Assembly: GCA_000435975.1 (NCBI GenBank)
Contig: FR884125.1
Coordinates: forward strand, 8,080 to 39,788
DNA length: 31,709 bases
From: Oscillibacter sp. CAG:241
GTDB taxonomy: Bacteria > Bacillota > Clostridia > Oscillospirales > Oscillospiraceae
Direction: 5' to 3'
This document shows, piece after piece, positions 7,271 through 15,285 of this stretch (positions are counted from its first letter, which is position 1; each line of letters begins with the position of its first letter). The notes beneath the pieces were generated by a model. That model saw nothing but the letters and a program-made list of their open reading frames with translations, was not told where the DNA came from and searched no databases. The translations under genes were made by a program, and so were the position numbers.

Positions 7271-7513
7271 TCAGGATGTAAAGAGGTTGTTTTGGTCACT
7301 GGGAACCTGATAGCAAACTGCACCATATTCCCCGCCGGGCGCGGTAATGTCCCGACAATTCGTCGTTAAATCGACAAAGACGTTGCGGCCACCGACCAAG
7401 TCATACACGCACACATTGATATTATGGCCTGTTTTATACTCACACCCCGACGCATAGGTGGAACTCAACTCGAAACTCTCGAAGCTGACGATGGGTGATA
7501 CATAGGATTTCAT
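7271..7513 (-). CDS. Candidate RiPP precursor peptide, 80 aa, four cysteines
   Basis: The protein begins MKSYVSPIVSFESFELSS, a leader-like segment of alternating hydrophobic and acidic residues, followed after SGC by a core rich in Gly, Asn, Thr and Tyr. Cysteines are at 24, 35, 53 and 67; the C-terminus is NLFTS. There is no signal peptide or membrane segment. The gene starts 19 bp after the stop of the giant GH20 protein, has AAAGGAG upstream, and is followed by a strong hairpin before the lipoprotein gene. Size, N-terminal leader, Cys spacing and its place beside HprK-like, SPASM and PqqD genes all fit a ribosomal peptide precursor. The leader/core boundary (perhaps near residue 22) and the kind of cross-link are unknown. 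Confidence 0.8.
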   Translation of the reverse strand: MKSYVSPIVSFESFELSSTYASGCEYKTGHNINVCVYDLVGGRNVFVDLTTNCRDITAPGGEYGAVCYQVPSDQNNLFTS

Positions 7514-7532
7514 GGTTTCGATTGCTCCTTTC

Positions 7533-10500
7533 TCAGAACCACCAGTTCCACCAGGTGGTGGGCTTCACCGTCAGGGTGGCGGTGACCGCTTCGCTGGCAG
7601 TACCTTCCGCATTCACTGCGCAGACTGCGTAGTCCGTGGTCTGGGCGGGAGCGGTGATGGTGTAGGTGAACACGTGATAGGTGACCTTGGGAGACCACCA
7701 GCCCCAGCCGGTGCGCTGGGTGCGGGTAGTGTAACTGGTGATAGATTGACCGTCCACCGTGATGCTTTCCACGTCCGCGGAGGTCTTTACCGTCAGGGTA
7801 GCCCGCTTACCGGCGCGGACCGCACGGCCCCAGTCGGCCTCAAAGGTCTCCGGGCTGAAGGTGGCCGCCGGTGCGGTGAACAGAGCCCGCACCAGGCTGA
7901 CGGCGTTCTCCTGCTCCTGGGTATCCAGGGCGCCGAGGCTCACAGAATCCTTTGCAGAATAGGTGATCTTCAGGTTGGTCAGGGACAGGATGCCATCGCC
8001 GGTGTTGGTGATGGTGAACTGCCCGCCGGCATTGGCAATCTGATAGTACATCTCCGTGGCAGTGGAAATCTCTACCGGATTGTCCGTATTCACCACCATC
8101 TGTGCGGACTTGCCATCAGGGGCCTTGGCGCCGATCTGGATGCTGTCAACATTGGCATTCTGGGGAATCTTGAAGGTAATGGCCTGGCCCTTCATCAGGT
8201 AGACTTCGTTGTTGGGGCCATAGTTGGCGTAGGTCGTCATAATATCAGCTGTGGAACCGCCGTCAATAAATACTGTCTTGTCGGTTCCGTCAGGCTTGGC
8301 TGTTCCATCCACCAGAGTGTCACGGAGCTTGATGTACTGGGGATAGCCCTCATGGTCATCCTTATATTCAGTCCGGTCTACACCCATGGGGTCATAGATG
8401 CGGATGGCATCCAGCCAGAAGCTGTACTGGGTATCTCCAGTATGGTTAAACAGTCCATCATAGAACACGGTAACGACGGCATTGTATTCACCATAGTCAA
8501 GACCGGTGACTTTCATGACGGGAATCTGGTACAGAGCGTTTTCTGTGCCGCTATTGACAACCTCCCACTTGCCAGTATCCTTGTTATAGTTATAGCCGTA
8601 GTAGTTGTCAACAATATAGCTGTAAGTAGGCTTCTCCTCACCGGCCTTATAGACATCGACGAAAATTGCGCCAGACTTGTTATTGGTCAGGGAGATGATG
8701 TCGAAGCCGGTGCCCTTGAAGGTGAACTGGGCGGTGGGCCAAGCGGAGGCGGTGTCATCCTTGCTCCATTTTGCGGCCATGGCTGCGGTCACGGTGACCT
8801 TGTGGGCGGTGCCCATGGAGAGCATGGAGGAATTGTCGTAGGCACCATCGTTGCCGTAAGGAGTGCGATCTCCCTTGCCAAGCTCTTCCAGAGCCTGGTA
8901 GACGCCGGTCTTTTCGGTGGCTGCATTGCCGTCGTTATCCACGATGCTCCAATCCGCGCCCAAAGCCGCGCCCTTGCCGTTCGTAAAGGCGGCCAGGCTG
9001 TCCTCATAGTACACATTGCTGGCGGGGATGATGTAGACATTCTGCACTAACTTCTTGCCTTGCGTGTCCGTCACATAGATAGGAACAGCTACTTTGGCAT
9101 CCAGCGTCTTGGTCAGCGTATAGGTCACAATCCGATTGACCATATCGATCTCGCCATTGCCGTAGTTGCCCTGACGTTTCGTCACATTCGGGTCCTTTTC
9201 ATCGAAAGACACTTTGATCCCAGAAGGGTTTGTAATTCTAAAATCACTAAACGGGATTTGAACCGGCAGGCCAAAGTCTACGACAAAGGTCTTACCCGCA
9301 GCCTGATTCAGGTCGTAGTACAGGCGCAAGGTTTTGCCATCCTTGGAAATGTCCGCCCGCGCATACTGATACAGGCCACTTGCATAAATGCCGTTGATTC
9401 CAGGAATTGTGGTAATGTCCTTCTTGAACTTCTGTTCCGTGCCAGCGGCATTGACAACATACGCATCATCTGACAGGTAATTCTCATCGCCCGCTTTGCT
9501 GCCATTCCACGGACCTTTGTCGCCGATTACTGTATTATTCAGCATCAGCTTGTCGGTGAACGTAGGCTCTGGGTAACCTTGATTGTACGTCATCACAATC
9601 TGATAGCTATGGAACACATTGTTGTTGGCGTTGAGGTCAATATACTGCACGTTCAGGTTGGTTTCCTTCTCGATAGACTCCAGATAAATCAACACCAGCT
9701 TGGCGGTATTCTTGGCAGACCAGGTGATGTTGCTGTTCTTGCCGTTGACCATGGGCGTGGTGCCGGAGGACTTGTTCCAGACCTCGGTCTCGTCATACCA
9801 TTCCTTGCCGGCAGCGTTGAGCGTCTTGTTCCACTCGATAGTATCGCTGCTATACCACACATTAGCGGAGGTGTTGCTTTTGCGCGTACCGTCTGTCACC
9901 GTGATCTTGGAGATACTATAGTTGCTGTTGTTCACAGGAGCCACGATACCGATGTCACGACCACCCCAATAATTGAAAATGGTAGTAGACTTGCTGTACA
10001 TTTCGCCCTCTGTAGGGGAAACTGTACCGTCGGGGTAGACCACAGCGATCGTCAAAGCAGCCTGGCCATTACCGCTGGATGTGTTGGGTGTCGTGCTGTC
10101 CGTGCCATAGCCCCAGTCCTTGACATAGGTGTCGATCTCCTTGGTGACCTCCGTCTTTTGCAGGTAATATGCCACCAGCTGGTCGCCAGCTTCAAAATAG
10201 TGCCACACACCGTCTGCGGTCTTGTACTGCCAAGCGCCGCCGTGACAGCGGATGTGGGTCAGGGTGGTGCCCTCCGCAGTCTGGTCAACGCCGGACGCAG
10301 CGGTCTGCTTGTGAGCTACATCCAGCCGCATAGCCTGCCAGTAATAGACCGTTACAGTGCCGTCAAAGAAGGAGTTGGCCGGATTGGGGGCAAGGTCGGC
10401 AAGGGCAACGCCCTCATCGGTGATCACCCCATTTGTGGAGGTGGTGATCGTCTGGTATTGATTGGCGGCTGTCTGGCTTCCATCGTAGACCTTGTTGTTG

Positions 10501-12212
10501 GTAATCCAGTATTCCAGGTTGATGGAGGTATCTGTCAGGGCATTATCGGGGGCTTTTTCCGTGACATGGATATTATACTTCACACCGCCGATGGTGACGG
10601 AGGTGTCGCCGACAGATCCACCAGCGAAGGTGATGGTGCTGGAGGCGGGAACGGCGTCCGTGCTGGACTTGATGTAGACGATAATGGATTTATTATCCGT
10701 TTCGCCGTTAACGACCGGTGTTATTGTGGCTCCGCCGTCCTTGGAGTAGCCGACGTAGTAGTTGTAGTGGCCAAGGAACGACCAATCATCATTGCAGTAT
10801 GCATACACCGGATAGTAGTTACCGTCAACCTTGTAGAAATACTGCGTCTTTGTCCAACTGGTGTTGTAGCCCGCAAGGGTGCTGTATTTCTTACTGGTGG
10901 GGTCATACGTCACCGTACTCGGGGTTTCATCCTGACCGGTGACGGTAACGGTGGCGATGGACTCATTCTCGGTATGGTAGATGCCGGAAAGGTTCACATC
11001 CTTCACGGTGACTGTCACAGTGCCGCCGACTGCTACGTTGATGTCCTTCGTTTCAGTAGGCGCGTCGGCAGAAAGCTGATAGATGCCCATAACGGAGAAA
11101 TGGGGGGCAGTAAAGGTAAAGCTGCCGTTTTCCACCACACCGGTGAGGCCATCGGTAACTGTGCCGTCCGTATTCACCACAAAGCCGCGAACACGGGAGG
11201 TGTCCCAGCCACTGGGAGTCTTGAAGCTCACGGAAGCAGCTTCTGCATAATTGCCGCTTTCCGTGGTGGGGGTGACATCATAAGCCAGGACCTTGCCCTC
11301 GGCCGCCGTGTCAATGCTGGGAGCCGCAGCTCCCTTTACGGTCAGCCCCGTCAGGCCGGGTGCCGTCACGGACACGCCGGTGGTGTCATCCGTCCTGGTG
11401 ACGTTCTTGACACCCTCCACCGGCTTAACCTTCGGCAGCGCTGCGCCAAAGGCTGCAATGGTGGCTGCCGTGTTGTTGACAACGGAGGTGTCCGTCCCGG
11501 CGCCGGGATAGTCGCACCAGATGCAGAACATAGAACCGGTAGGATCATTGATGGTGCCGCCCTGGAAGGTTTTATAGTTAAAACCTTTGGCTTTCTCGGG
11601 GCTGCACTGCCAGTCACTCTTACCCAGGACCCAGTAATAGTCGCCGTGGGTGTTGATCAGCTTGAAACCCTTGGTGGCGAGATTAGCCGCAGGCATGGGG
11701 GTATAGCTGCTCCAGCCATTGGACCAGTAGCAGATGAGGATGTCGGTGTCGAACGTACCGCTGGAGGTGTTGCTATTGAAGTAGATGCCGTCGTTGAAGG
11801 CCATGGGGGTCATTTTGGCATCCTTGACCATCTTGGCAACAGCGTTGACATAGGTCACATAGTAGCTGTACTTGCCGGTGGACTGGAGGTTGCCGAAGCC
11901 CATGGAGCCGGAGGTGAATATGTCATTGGCATATTCATCCGCGCCCATGTTGAAGTACTCGCAGCCCTTGCCCGCAAAGTAGCTGATGTACTTTTGCAGC
12001 AGGGCCTGGGTAAAGGCCACGGCGGTGGCGTTGGTCACGTCGATGGTACGGGCAGAGCCGCTATAGGAGCAGTCCTTCCCCGTCAGAGCCGTGGCTGCGG
12101 ACAGGATGGCGTCCATGTGGCCCGGGGTGTTGACACAGGGAATCACGCCCATGCCCTTGGAGGCGGCGTAGGCGATGATTTCGTCCATCTCGGGCTGGGT
12201 CAGCTCATCCAC
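7533..12212 (-). CDS. Giant secreted GH20-type beta-N-acetylhexosaminidase, body (downstream of an in-frame stop)
   Basis: This is about 1,560 codons in the same frame as the N-terminal piece at 12222-12602; a single TAA separates them. The first ~270 residues complete a GH20 barrel: PCVNTPGHMDAI, then FNMGADEYAND with the catalytic Asp-Glu pair of GH20 (D222/E223 if numbered through the stop), and CYWSNGW. The remainder is a series of beta-rich, Thr/Asn-rich modules, probably Ig-like and carbohydrate-binding. The protein ends in an aromatic tail, PTTWWNWWF, without an LPXTG motif. GH20 enzymes remove terminal GlcNAc/GalNAc or lacto-N-biose from glycans. The GTG at 12210-12212 has no ribosome-binding site and would lack the signal peptide, so independent translation is doubtful. 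It is cotranscribed with the peptide gene at 7271. Confidence 0.85.
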   Translation of the reverse strand: MDELTQPEMDEIIAYAASKGMGVIPCVNTPGHMDAILSAATALTGKDCSYSGSARTIDVTNATAVAFTQALLQKYISYFAGKGCEYFNMGADEYANDIFTSGSMGFGNLQSTGKYSYYVTYVNAVAKMVKDAKMTPMAFNDGIYFNSNTSSGTFDTDILICYWSNGWSSYTPMPAANLATKGFKLINTHGDYYWVLGKSDWQCSPEKAKGFNYKTFQGGTINDPTGSMFCIWCDYPGAGTDTSVVNNTAATIAAFGAALPKVKPVEGVKNVTRTDDTTGVSVTAPGLTGLTVKGAAAPSIDTAAEGKVLAYDVTPTTESGNYAEAASVSFKTPSGWDTSRVRGFVVNTDGTVTDGLTGVVENGSFTFTAPHFSVMGIYQLSADAPTETKDINVAVGGTVTVTVKDVNLSGIYHTENESIATVTVTGQDETPSTVTYDPTSKKYSTLAGYNTSWTKTQYFYKVDGNYYPVYAYCNDDWSFLGHYNYYVGYSKDGGATITPVVNGETDNKSIIVYIKSSTDAVPASSTITFAGGSVGDTSVTIGGVKYNIHVTEKAPDNALTDTSINLEYWITNNKVYDGSQTAANQYQTITTSTNGVITDEGVALADLAPNPANSFFDGTVTVYYWQAMRLDVAHKQTAASGVDQTAEGTTLTHIRCHGGAWQYKTADGVWHYFEAGDQLVAYYLQKTEVTKEIDTYVKDWGYGTDSTTPNTSSGNGQAALTIAVVYPDGTVSPTEGEMYSKSTTIFNYWGGRDIGIVAPVNNSNYSISKITVTDGTRKSNTSANVWYSSDTIEWNKTLNAAGKEWYDETEVWNKSSGTTPMVNGKNSNITWSAKNTAKLVLIYLESIEKETNLNVQYIDLNANNNVFHSYQIVMTYNQGYPEPTFTDKLMLNNTVIGDKGPWNGSKAGDENYLSDDAYVVNAAGTEQKFKKDITTIPGINGIYASGLYQYARADISKDGKTLRLYYDLNQAAGKTFVVDFGLPVQIPFSDFRITNPSGIKVSFDEKDPNVTKRQGNYGNGEIDMVNRIVTYTLTKTLDAKVAVPIYVTDTQGKKLVQNVYIIPASNVYYEDSLAAFTNGKGAALGADWSIVDNDGNAATEKTGVYQALEELGKGDRTPYGNDGAYDNSSMLSMGTAHKVTVTAAMAAKWSKDDTASAWPTAQFTFKGTGFDIISLTNNKSGAIFVDVYKAGEEKPTYSYIVDNYYGYNYNKDTGKWEVVNSGTENALYQIPVMKVTGLDYGEYNAVVTVFYDGLFNHTGDTQYSFWLDAIRIYDPMGVDRTEYKDDHEGYPQYIKLRDTLVDGTAKPDGTDKTVFIDGGSTADIMTTYANYGPNNEVYLMKGQAITFKIPQNANVDSIQIGAKAPDGKSAQMVVNTDNPVEISTATEMYYQIANAGGQFTITNTGDGILSLTNLKITYSAKDSVSLGALDTQEQENAVSLVRALFTAPAATFSPETFEADWGRAVRAGKRATLTVKTSADVESITVDGQSITSYTTRTQRTGWGWWSPKVTYHVFTYTITAPAQTTDYAVCAVNAEGTASEAVTATLTVKPTTWWNWWF

Positions 12213-12221
12213 GTCGAAGTT

Positions 12222-12602
12222 TTAATACGCCTCATTGCCGGCGTGGATGGCGGCAGACACCCGCTCGCTGCTGTACGTCTTCCCGTTTACCGTCAGGGAC
12301 ATATCGTCCAGCAGGAAGCGCAGGCCATCGTTGCCCACGGCCAACTGGATATAGTTAAATCCAGCCGCCGACGCATTGTCGATGATCTGCTTGATGCTGT
12401 TGACGCTGAAATACTTGCGGCCGCAGTCCAAGAACATGATGTTGTACTTGTAGCCGGTGTCTTCCGCGTCACTCGCCTGGGCGCTGGCCGAGGTGGCGAA
12501 TGCGGAGATGGGCAGCAGCCCGATCATCAGAATCACCGCCAGAATCAGCGACAGCAATCTCTTCCGCGGAGATCGTGTTTGCGTTTGGTTCATTTTGTTC
12601 AT
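12222..12602 (-). CDS. N-terminal fragment of the GH20 exoprotein: signal peptide and first barrel segment
   Basis: The 126-aa piece has a long Sec signal peptide (basic SPRKRLLSL, hydrophobic core, then SAFATSASAQA). It then runs through YKYNIMFLDCGRKYFSVNSI and GNDGLRFLLDDM, the usual opening of GH20 lacto-N-biosidase-type enzymes. The fragment ends GNEAY followed by TAA, after which the reading continues in frame as NFDVDELTQPEMDEIIAYA, so a Tyr codon (TAC/TAT) has probably changed to TAA. The second ATG (12591-12593) is better placed behind AAGGA than the first at 12600-12602. By itself the fragment cannot be an enzyme. It is either a recent pseudogene, a read-through case, or a sequencing/assembly error. 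Confidence 0.8.
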   Translation of the reverse strand: MNKMNQTQTRSPRKRLLSLILAVILMIGLLPISAFATSASAQASDAEDTGYKYNIMFLDCGRKYFSVNSIKQIIDNASAAGFNYIQLAVGNDGLRFLLDDMSLTVNGKTYSSERVSAAIHAGNEAY

Positions 12603-12693
12603 TCCTTTCCTTTATATGTGATTTTCCATTGCCCTGTACGAGGGGCTGCGGAGACCTCCCCCGCACGTTTTCAGGCGCTCTGATTCAGAATCC

Positions 12694-12722
12694 ATTTTAA
12701 GCCCTTCTTCGCGCTTTTGCAA
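12694..12722 (-). promoter_or_regulatory. Promoter of the GH20-peptide-RiPP operon
   Basis: TTGCAA and TAAAAT are spaced by exactly 17 bp on the minus strand, about 90 bp before the start codon. No further good promoter was seen before the peptide gene at 7513, so this likely drives the whole 8-kb operon. Confidence 0.65.
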
Positions 12723-12882
12723 CAGTAAATTTGCCGATTCCGCAAGAAAATATAATCCTCCCTGCGTCATTTTCACGGCGGCGGAGCGAGAGGCGGCTTT
12801 TTTTGCATAGAGACGCGCCGTCGGGCGCATAATAAGGCCGAACGCGGAAATTTTCCAACTATTTCTTGCAGGAGGAAACCAT

Positions 12883-13893
12883 ATGGTCAAGGATTTTATC
12901 GACACCAACGACTTTTCGGCGAAGGAGCTGCTGGACATGATCCAGCTGAGCCTGTCCATCAAGGACGCCATCCGGGGCGGCTATTACCCGCCGCTGATGA
13001 AAAACAGGAACCTGGGCATGATCTTTCAGCAGTCCTCCACCCGGACCCGGGTGTCCTTTGAGACGGCCATGAGCCAGCTGGGGGGCCACGCCCAGTATCT
13101 GGGCCCCGGCATGATCCAGCTGGGCGGACACGAGACCATCGGCGACACCGGACGGGTGCTGAGCTATCTGGTGGACGTGGTCATGGCCCGGGTCATTGAG
13201 CACCGCACCATCGTGGACCTGGCGGAGGCGTGCTCCATCCCGGTGCTCAACGGCATGTCCGACTATAACCACCCCACCCAGGAGATCGGCGACCTGTGCA
13301 CCATGGCGGAGAACCTGCCCCGGGGCAAGAAGCTGTCGGACTGCAAGGTGGTGTTCGTGGGCGACGGCACCCAGGTGTGCGCGTCCCTGGGCTTCATCAC
13401 CACCCATCTGGGCATGAAATTCGTCCACTACGGCCCCAAGGGCCATCAGCTGACCGACGGCCATCAGGCCATCATGGAGCGCAATTGCCGGGAAAGCGGC
13501 GGCAGCTTCCTGGTCACCGACGACCGCAGCGCCGTCCGGGACGCGGACTTCATCTATACCGACGTGTGGTACGGCCTGTATGAAAACGAGATGCCCAAGG
13601 AGCAGCGGGTGGAGGTGTTCCACGACTATCAGGTGAACCGGGAGCTGATGAGCCTGGGGGCCATCGGGTGCAAGTTCCTGCACTGCCTGCCTGCCACCCG
13701 GGGTGAGGACGTCACCGACGAGGTGGCCGACTCCGCCGCCTCCCTGTGCTGGGAGCAGGCCGGCAACCGCCTGACGGCCATGCGGGGCCTGCTGGTATAC
13801 TTCACCCAGTGCCGCCAGAGGCACACGGAGCTGGAGATGGCCGCCGCCCGGGAGCAGCTGGAGCGCTTTATGGCGGACCGGGGCCTGAGCTGA
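12883..13893 (+). CDS. aguB: Putrescine carbamoyltransferase
   Basis: The 336-aa enzyme belongs to the aspartate/ornithine carbamoyltransferase family: carbamoyl-phosphate motif SSTRTR (51-56), DYNHPTQ (127-133) and HCLPATRG (267-274). Ornithine enzymes have DVWVSMGE and HCLPAFHD; here DVWYGLYE (227-234) and HCLPATRG are the variants typical of putrescine carbamoyltransferase. The enzyme splits N-carbamoylputrescine into putrescine and carbamoyl phosphate. It heads an operon with an APC antiporter and agmatine deiminase, which confirms the substrate. The ATG follows GGAGGAAACCAT. A TATAAT at 12751-12756 may be its -10, but no convincing -35 was found. The gene is also called ptcA in some species. 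Confidence 0.92.
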   Translation: MVKDFIDTNDFSAKELLDMIQLSLSIKDAIRGGYYPPLMKNRNLGMIFQQSSTRTRVSFETAMSQLGGHAQYLGPGMIQLGGHETIGDTGRVLSYLVDVVMARVIEHRTIVDLAEACSIPVLNGMSDYNHPTQEIGDLCTMAENLPRGKKLSDCKVVFVGDGTQVCASLGFITTHLGMKFVHYGPKGHQLTDGHQAIMERNCRESGGSFLVTDDRSAVRDADFIYTDVWYGLYENEMPKEQRVEVFHDYQVNRELMSLGAIGCKFLHCLPATRGEDVTDEVADSAASLCWEQAGNRLTAMRGLLVYFTQCRQRHTELEMAAAREQLERFMADRGLS

Positions 13894-13894
13894 C

Positions 13895-15280
13895 ATGGAA
13901 AAACGCAAATTTCGGCTGGCGGACGTGGTGCTGTCCGTCATCTGCGTGGTGTTTGTGGCGGAGGCCGCCGCGCCGGTGGCGTCCATCGGCAACAGCCAGT
14001 ATTTCTGGTGGCTGTTCATGATCGCGGCGTTTCTGCTGCCCTATGGGCTCATCTCCTCGGAGCTGGGCACCGCCTTTCCCGGGGACGGCGGCCTGTACGA
14101 CTGGATCCACACGGCGTGGCCCGACTCCCGCTGGGGCGCCCGGGCCTCGTGGTACTACTGGATCAACTTCCCTCTGTGGATGGCATCCCTGGCGGTCATG
14201 TGTCCGGAGCTGCTGGGGTATGTGTTCGGCTGGCAGCCGGGGCCGGTGTGGTCCCTGCTGATCCAGCTGGCGTTTATCTGGATCGTCACCGTGGTGGCCT
14301 TTTATCCGGTGTGCGACAGCATCATCATCCTGAACCTCAGCGCCGCCATCAAGATTCTCCTGGCGGTGACGGTGGGGGTGCTGGGCATCGTGTATGTGGC
14401 GAAAAATGGCTTTGTCAACGACATGACGGCCCGGACCTTCCTGCCGTCCTTCGACCTGGACAGTCTGTCGTATATCTCCGTCATCATCTTCAACTTTCTG
14501 GGCTTTGAGGTGGTATGCACCTATGCCGGCAGCATGGCGGACCCCCGGCGGCAGATCCCCCAGGCCATCGTTGCCGGCGGCATCGTCATTGCGGCCATTT
14601 ACCTGTTTTCGGCCTTCGGCATCGGAGCCGCCGTGCCTACCCGGGACATCAGTGTGGACTCCGGCCTCATCGACGCCGTGTCCCTGATGACCGGCGCCAC
14701 CGGCGGCGTGCTGGTGGGCATTGTGGCCCTGCTGTTTCTGGTAACGCTGTTCGGCAACATGATCTCCTGGTCCATGGGCGTCAATTCCACCGCCGCCTAT
14801 GCCGCGGAGCGGGGAGATATGCCCGCCGTGTTCGCCCGGCGGCGGAAGGACAACCAGATGCCCGTGGGCTCGGCGCTGGTCAGCGGGATCGTAGCCTCGG
14901 CGGTGTGTCTGCTGGGAGCTGCCATCCAGGCGGTGAGCCCGGATTCCTCCCTGTTCTGGAGCTTCTTCGCCCTGAACCTGGTGATGCTGCTGCTGAGCTA
15001 TCTGCCGGTGTTTCCGGCGTTTCTGGCCCTGCGGCAAAGGTTCCCGGATGCGGAGCGGCCCTTCCGGGTACCGGGAGGCGGCGACTTTCTCAAATGCCTG
15101 GCCTACGTCCCCATGGCGCTCATCGCCCTGTCCATCGTATTCACCGCCGTCCCCCTGTCCACGGACCGGGAGACGCTGGCCACCATTCTGCCCATTACCG
15201 TGGGCTCCATCATCAGTGTGCTGCTGGGCGAGCTGCTCATCGCCGTCCGGCGGCGGCATCATCCCATATCAGGAGGATAA
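13895..15280 (+). CDS. aguD: Agmatine/putrescine antiporter, APC family
   Basis: This 461-aa membrane protein has about 12 hydrophobic segments. It opens KFRLADVVLSVICVVFVAEAA and has the ELGTAFPGDGGLYDWIHTAW region (around residues 56-75) characteristic of APC-superfamily amino acid antiporters. It starts one base after the stop of the carbamoyltransferase gene (TGACATG) and ends five bases before the deiminase ATG, so the three are tightly coupled. In the agmatine deiminase pathway this antiporter brings in agmatine and exports putrescine. Substrate assignment rests on the operon; the family alone would allow other amines or amino acids. Confidence 0.88.
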   Translation: MEKRKFRLADVVLSVICVVFVAEAAAPVASIGNSQYFWWLFMIAAFLLPYGLISSELGTAFPGDGGLYDWIHTAWPDSRWGARASWYYWINFPLWMASLAVMCPELLGYVFGWQPGPVWSLLIQLAFIWIVTVVAFYPVCDSIIILNLSAAIKILLAVTVGVLGIVYVAKNGFVNDMTARTFLPSFDLDSLSYISVIIFNFLGFEVVCTYAGSMADPRRQIPQAIVAGGIVIAAIYLFSAFGIGAAVPTRDISVDSGLIDAVSLMTGATGGVLVGIVALLFLVTLFGNMISWSMGVNSTAAYAAERGDMPAVFARRRKDNQMPVGSALVSGIVASAVCLLGAAIQAVSPDSSLFWSFFALNLVMLLLSYLPVFPAFLALRQRFPDAERPFRVPGGGDFLKCLAYVPMALIALSIVFTAVPLSTDRETLATILPITVGSIISVLLGELLIAVRRRHHPISGG

Positions 15281-15285
15281 CAGCT

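Noticed and set aside
12210..12212. GTG as an independent start for the GH20 body
   Set aside because: No ribosome-binding site is present, the signal peptide would be lost and the GH20 barrel would be cut. A single nonsense change explains the layout better.
9579..12683. Plus-strand open reading of about 1,030 codons opposite the GH20 gene
   Set aside because: No start signals or family motifs are seen. It mirrors the codon bias of the sense gene, which has clear GH20 motifs.
12883..13893. Ornithine carbamoyltransferase as identity
   Set aside because: DVWYGLYE and HCLPATRG replace the ornithine-type motifs, and the neighbours are agmatine genes.
13868..15262. Minus-strand reading opposite the antiporter gene
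   Set aside because: Composition is His/Gln/Gly-rich with no motif. The plus-strand APC transporter is well supported.
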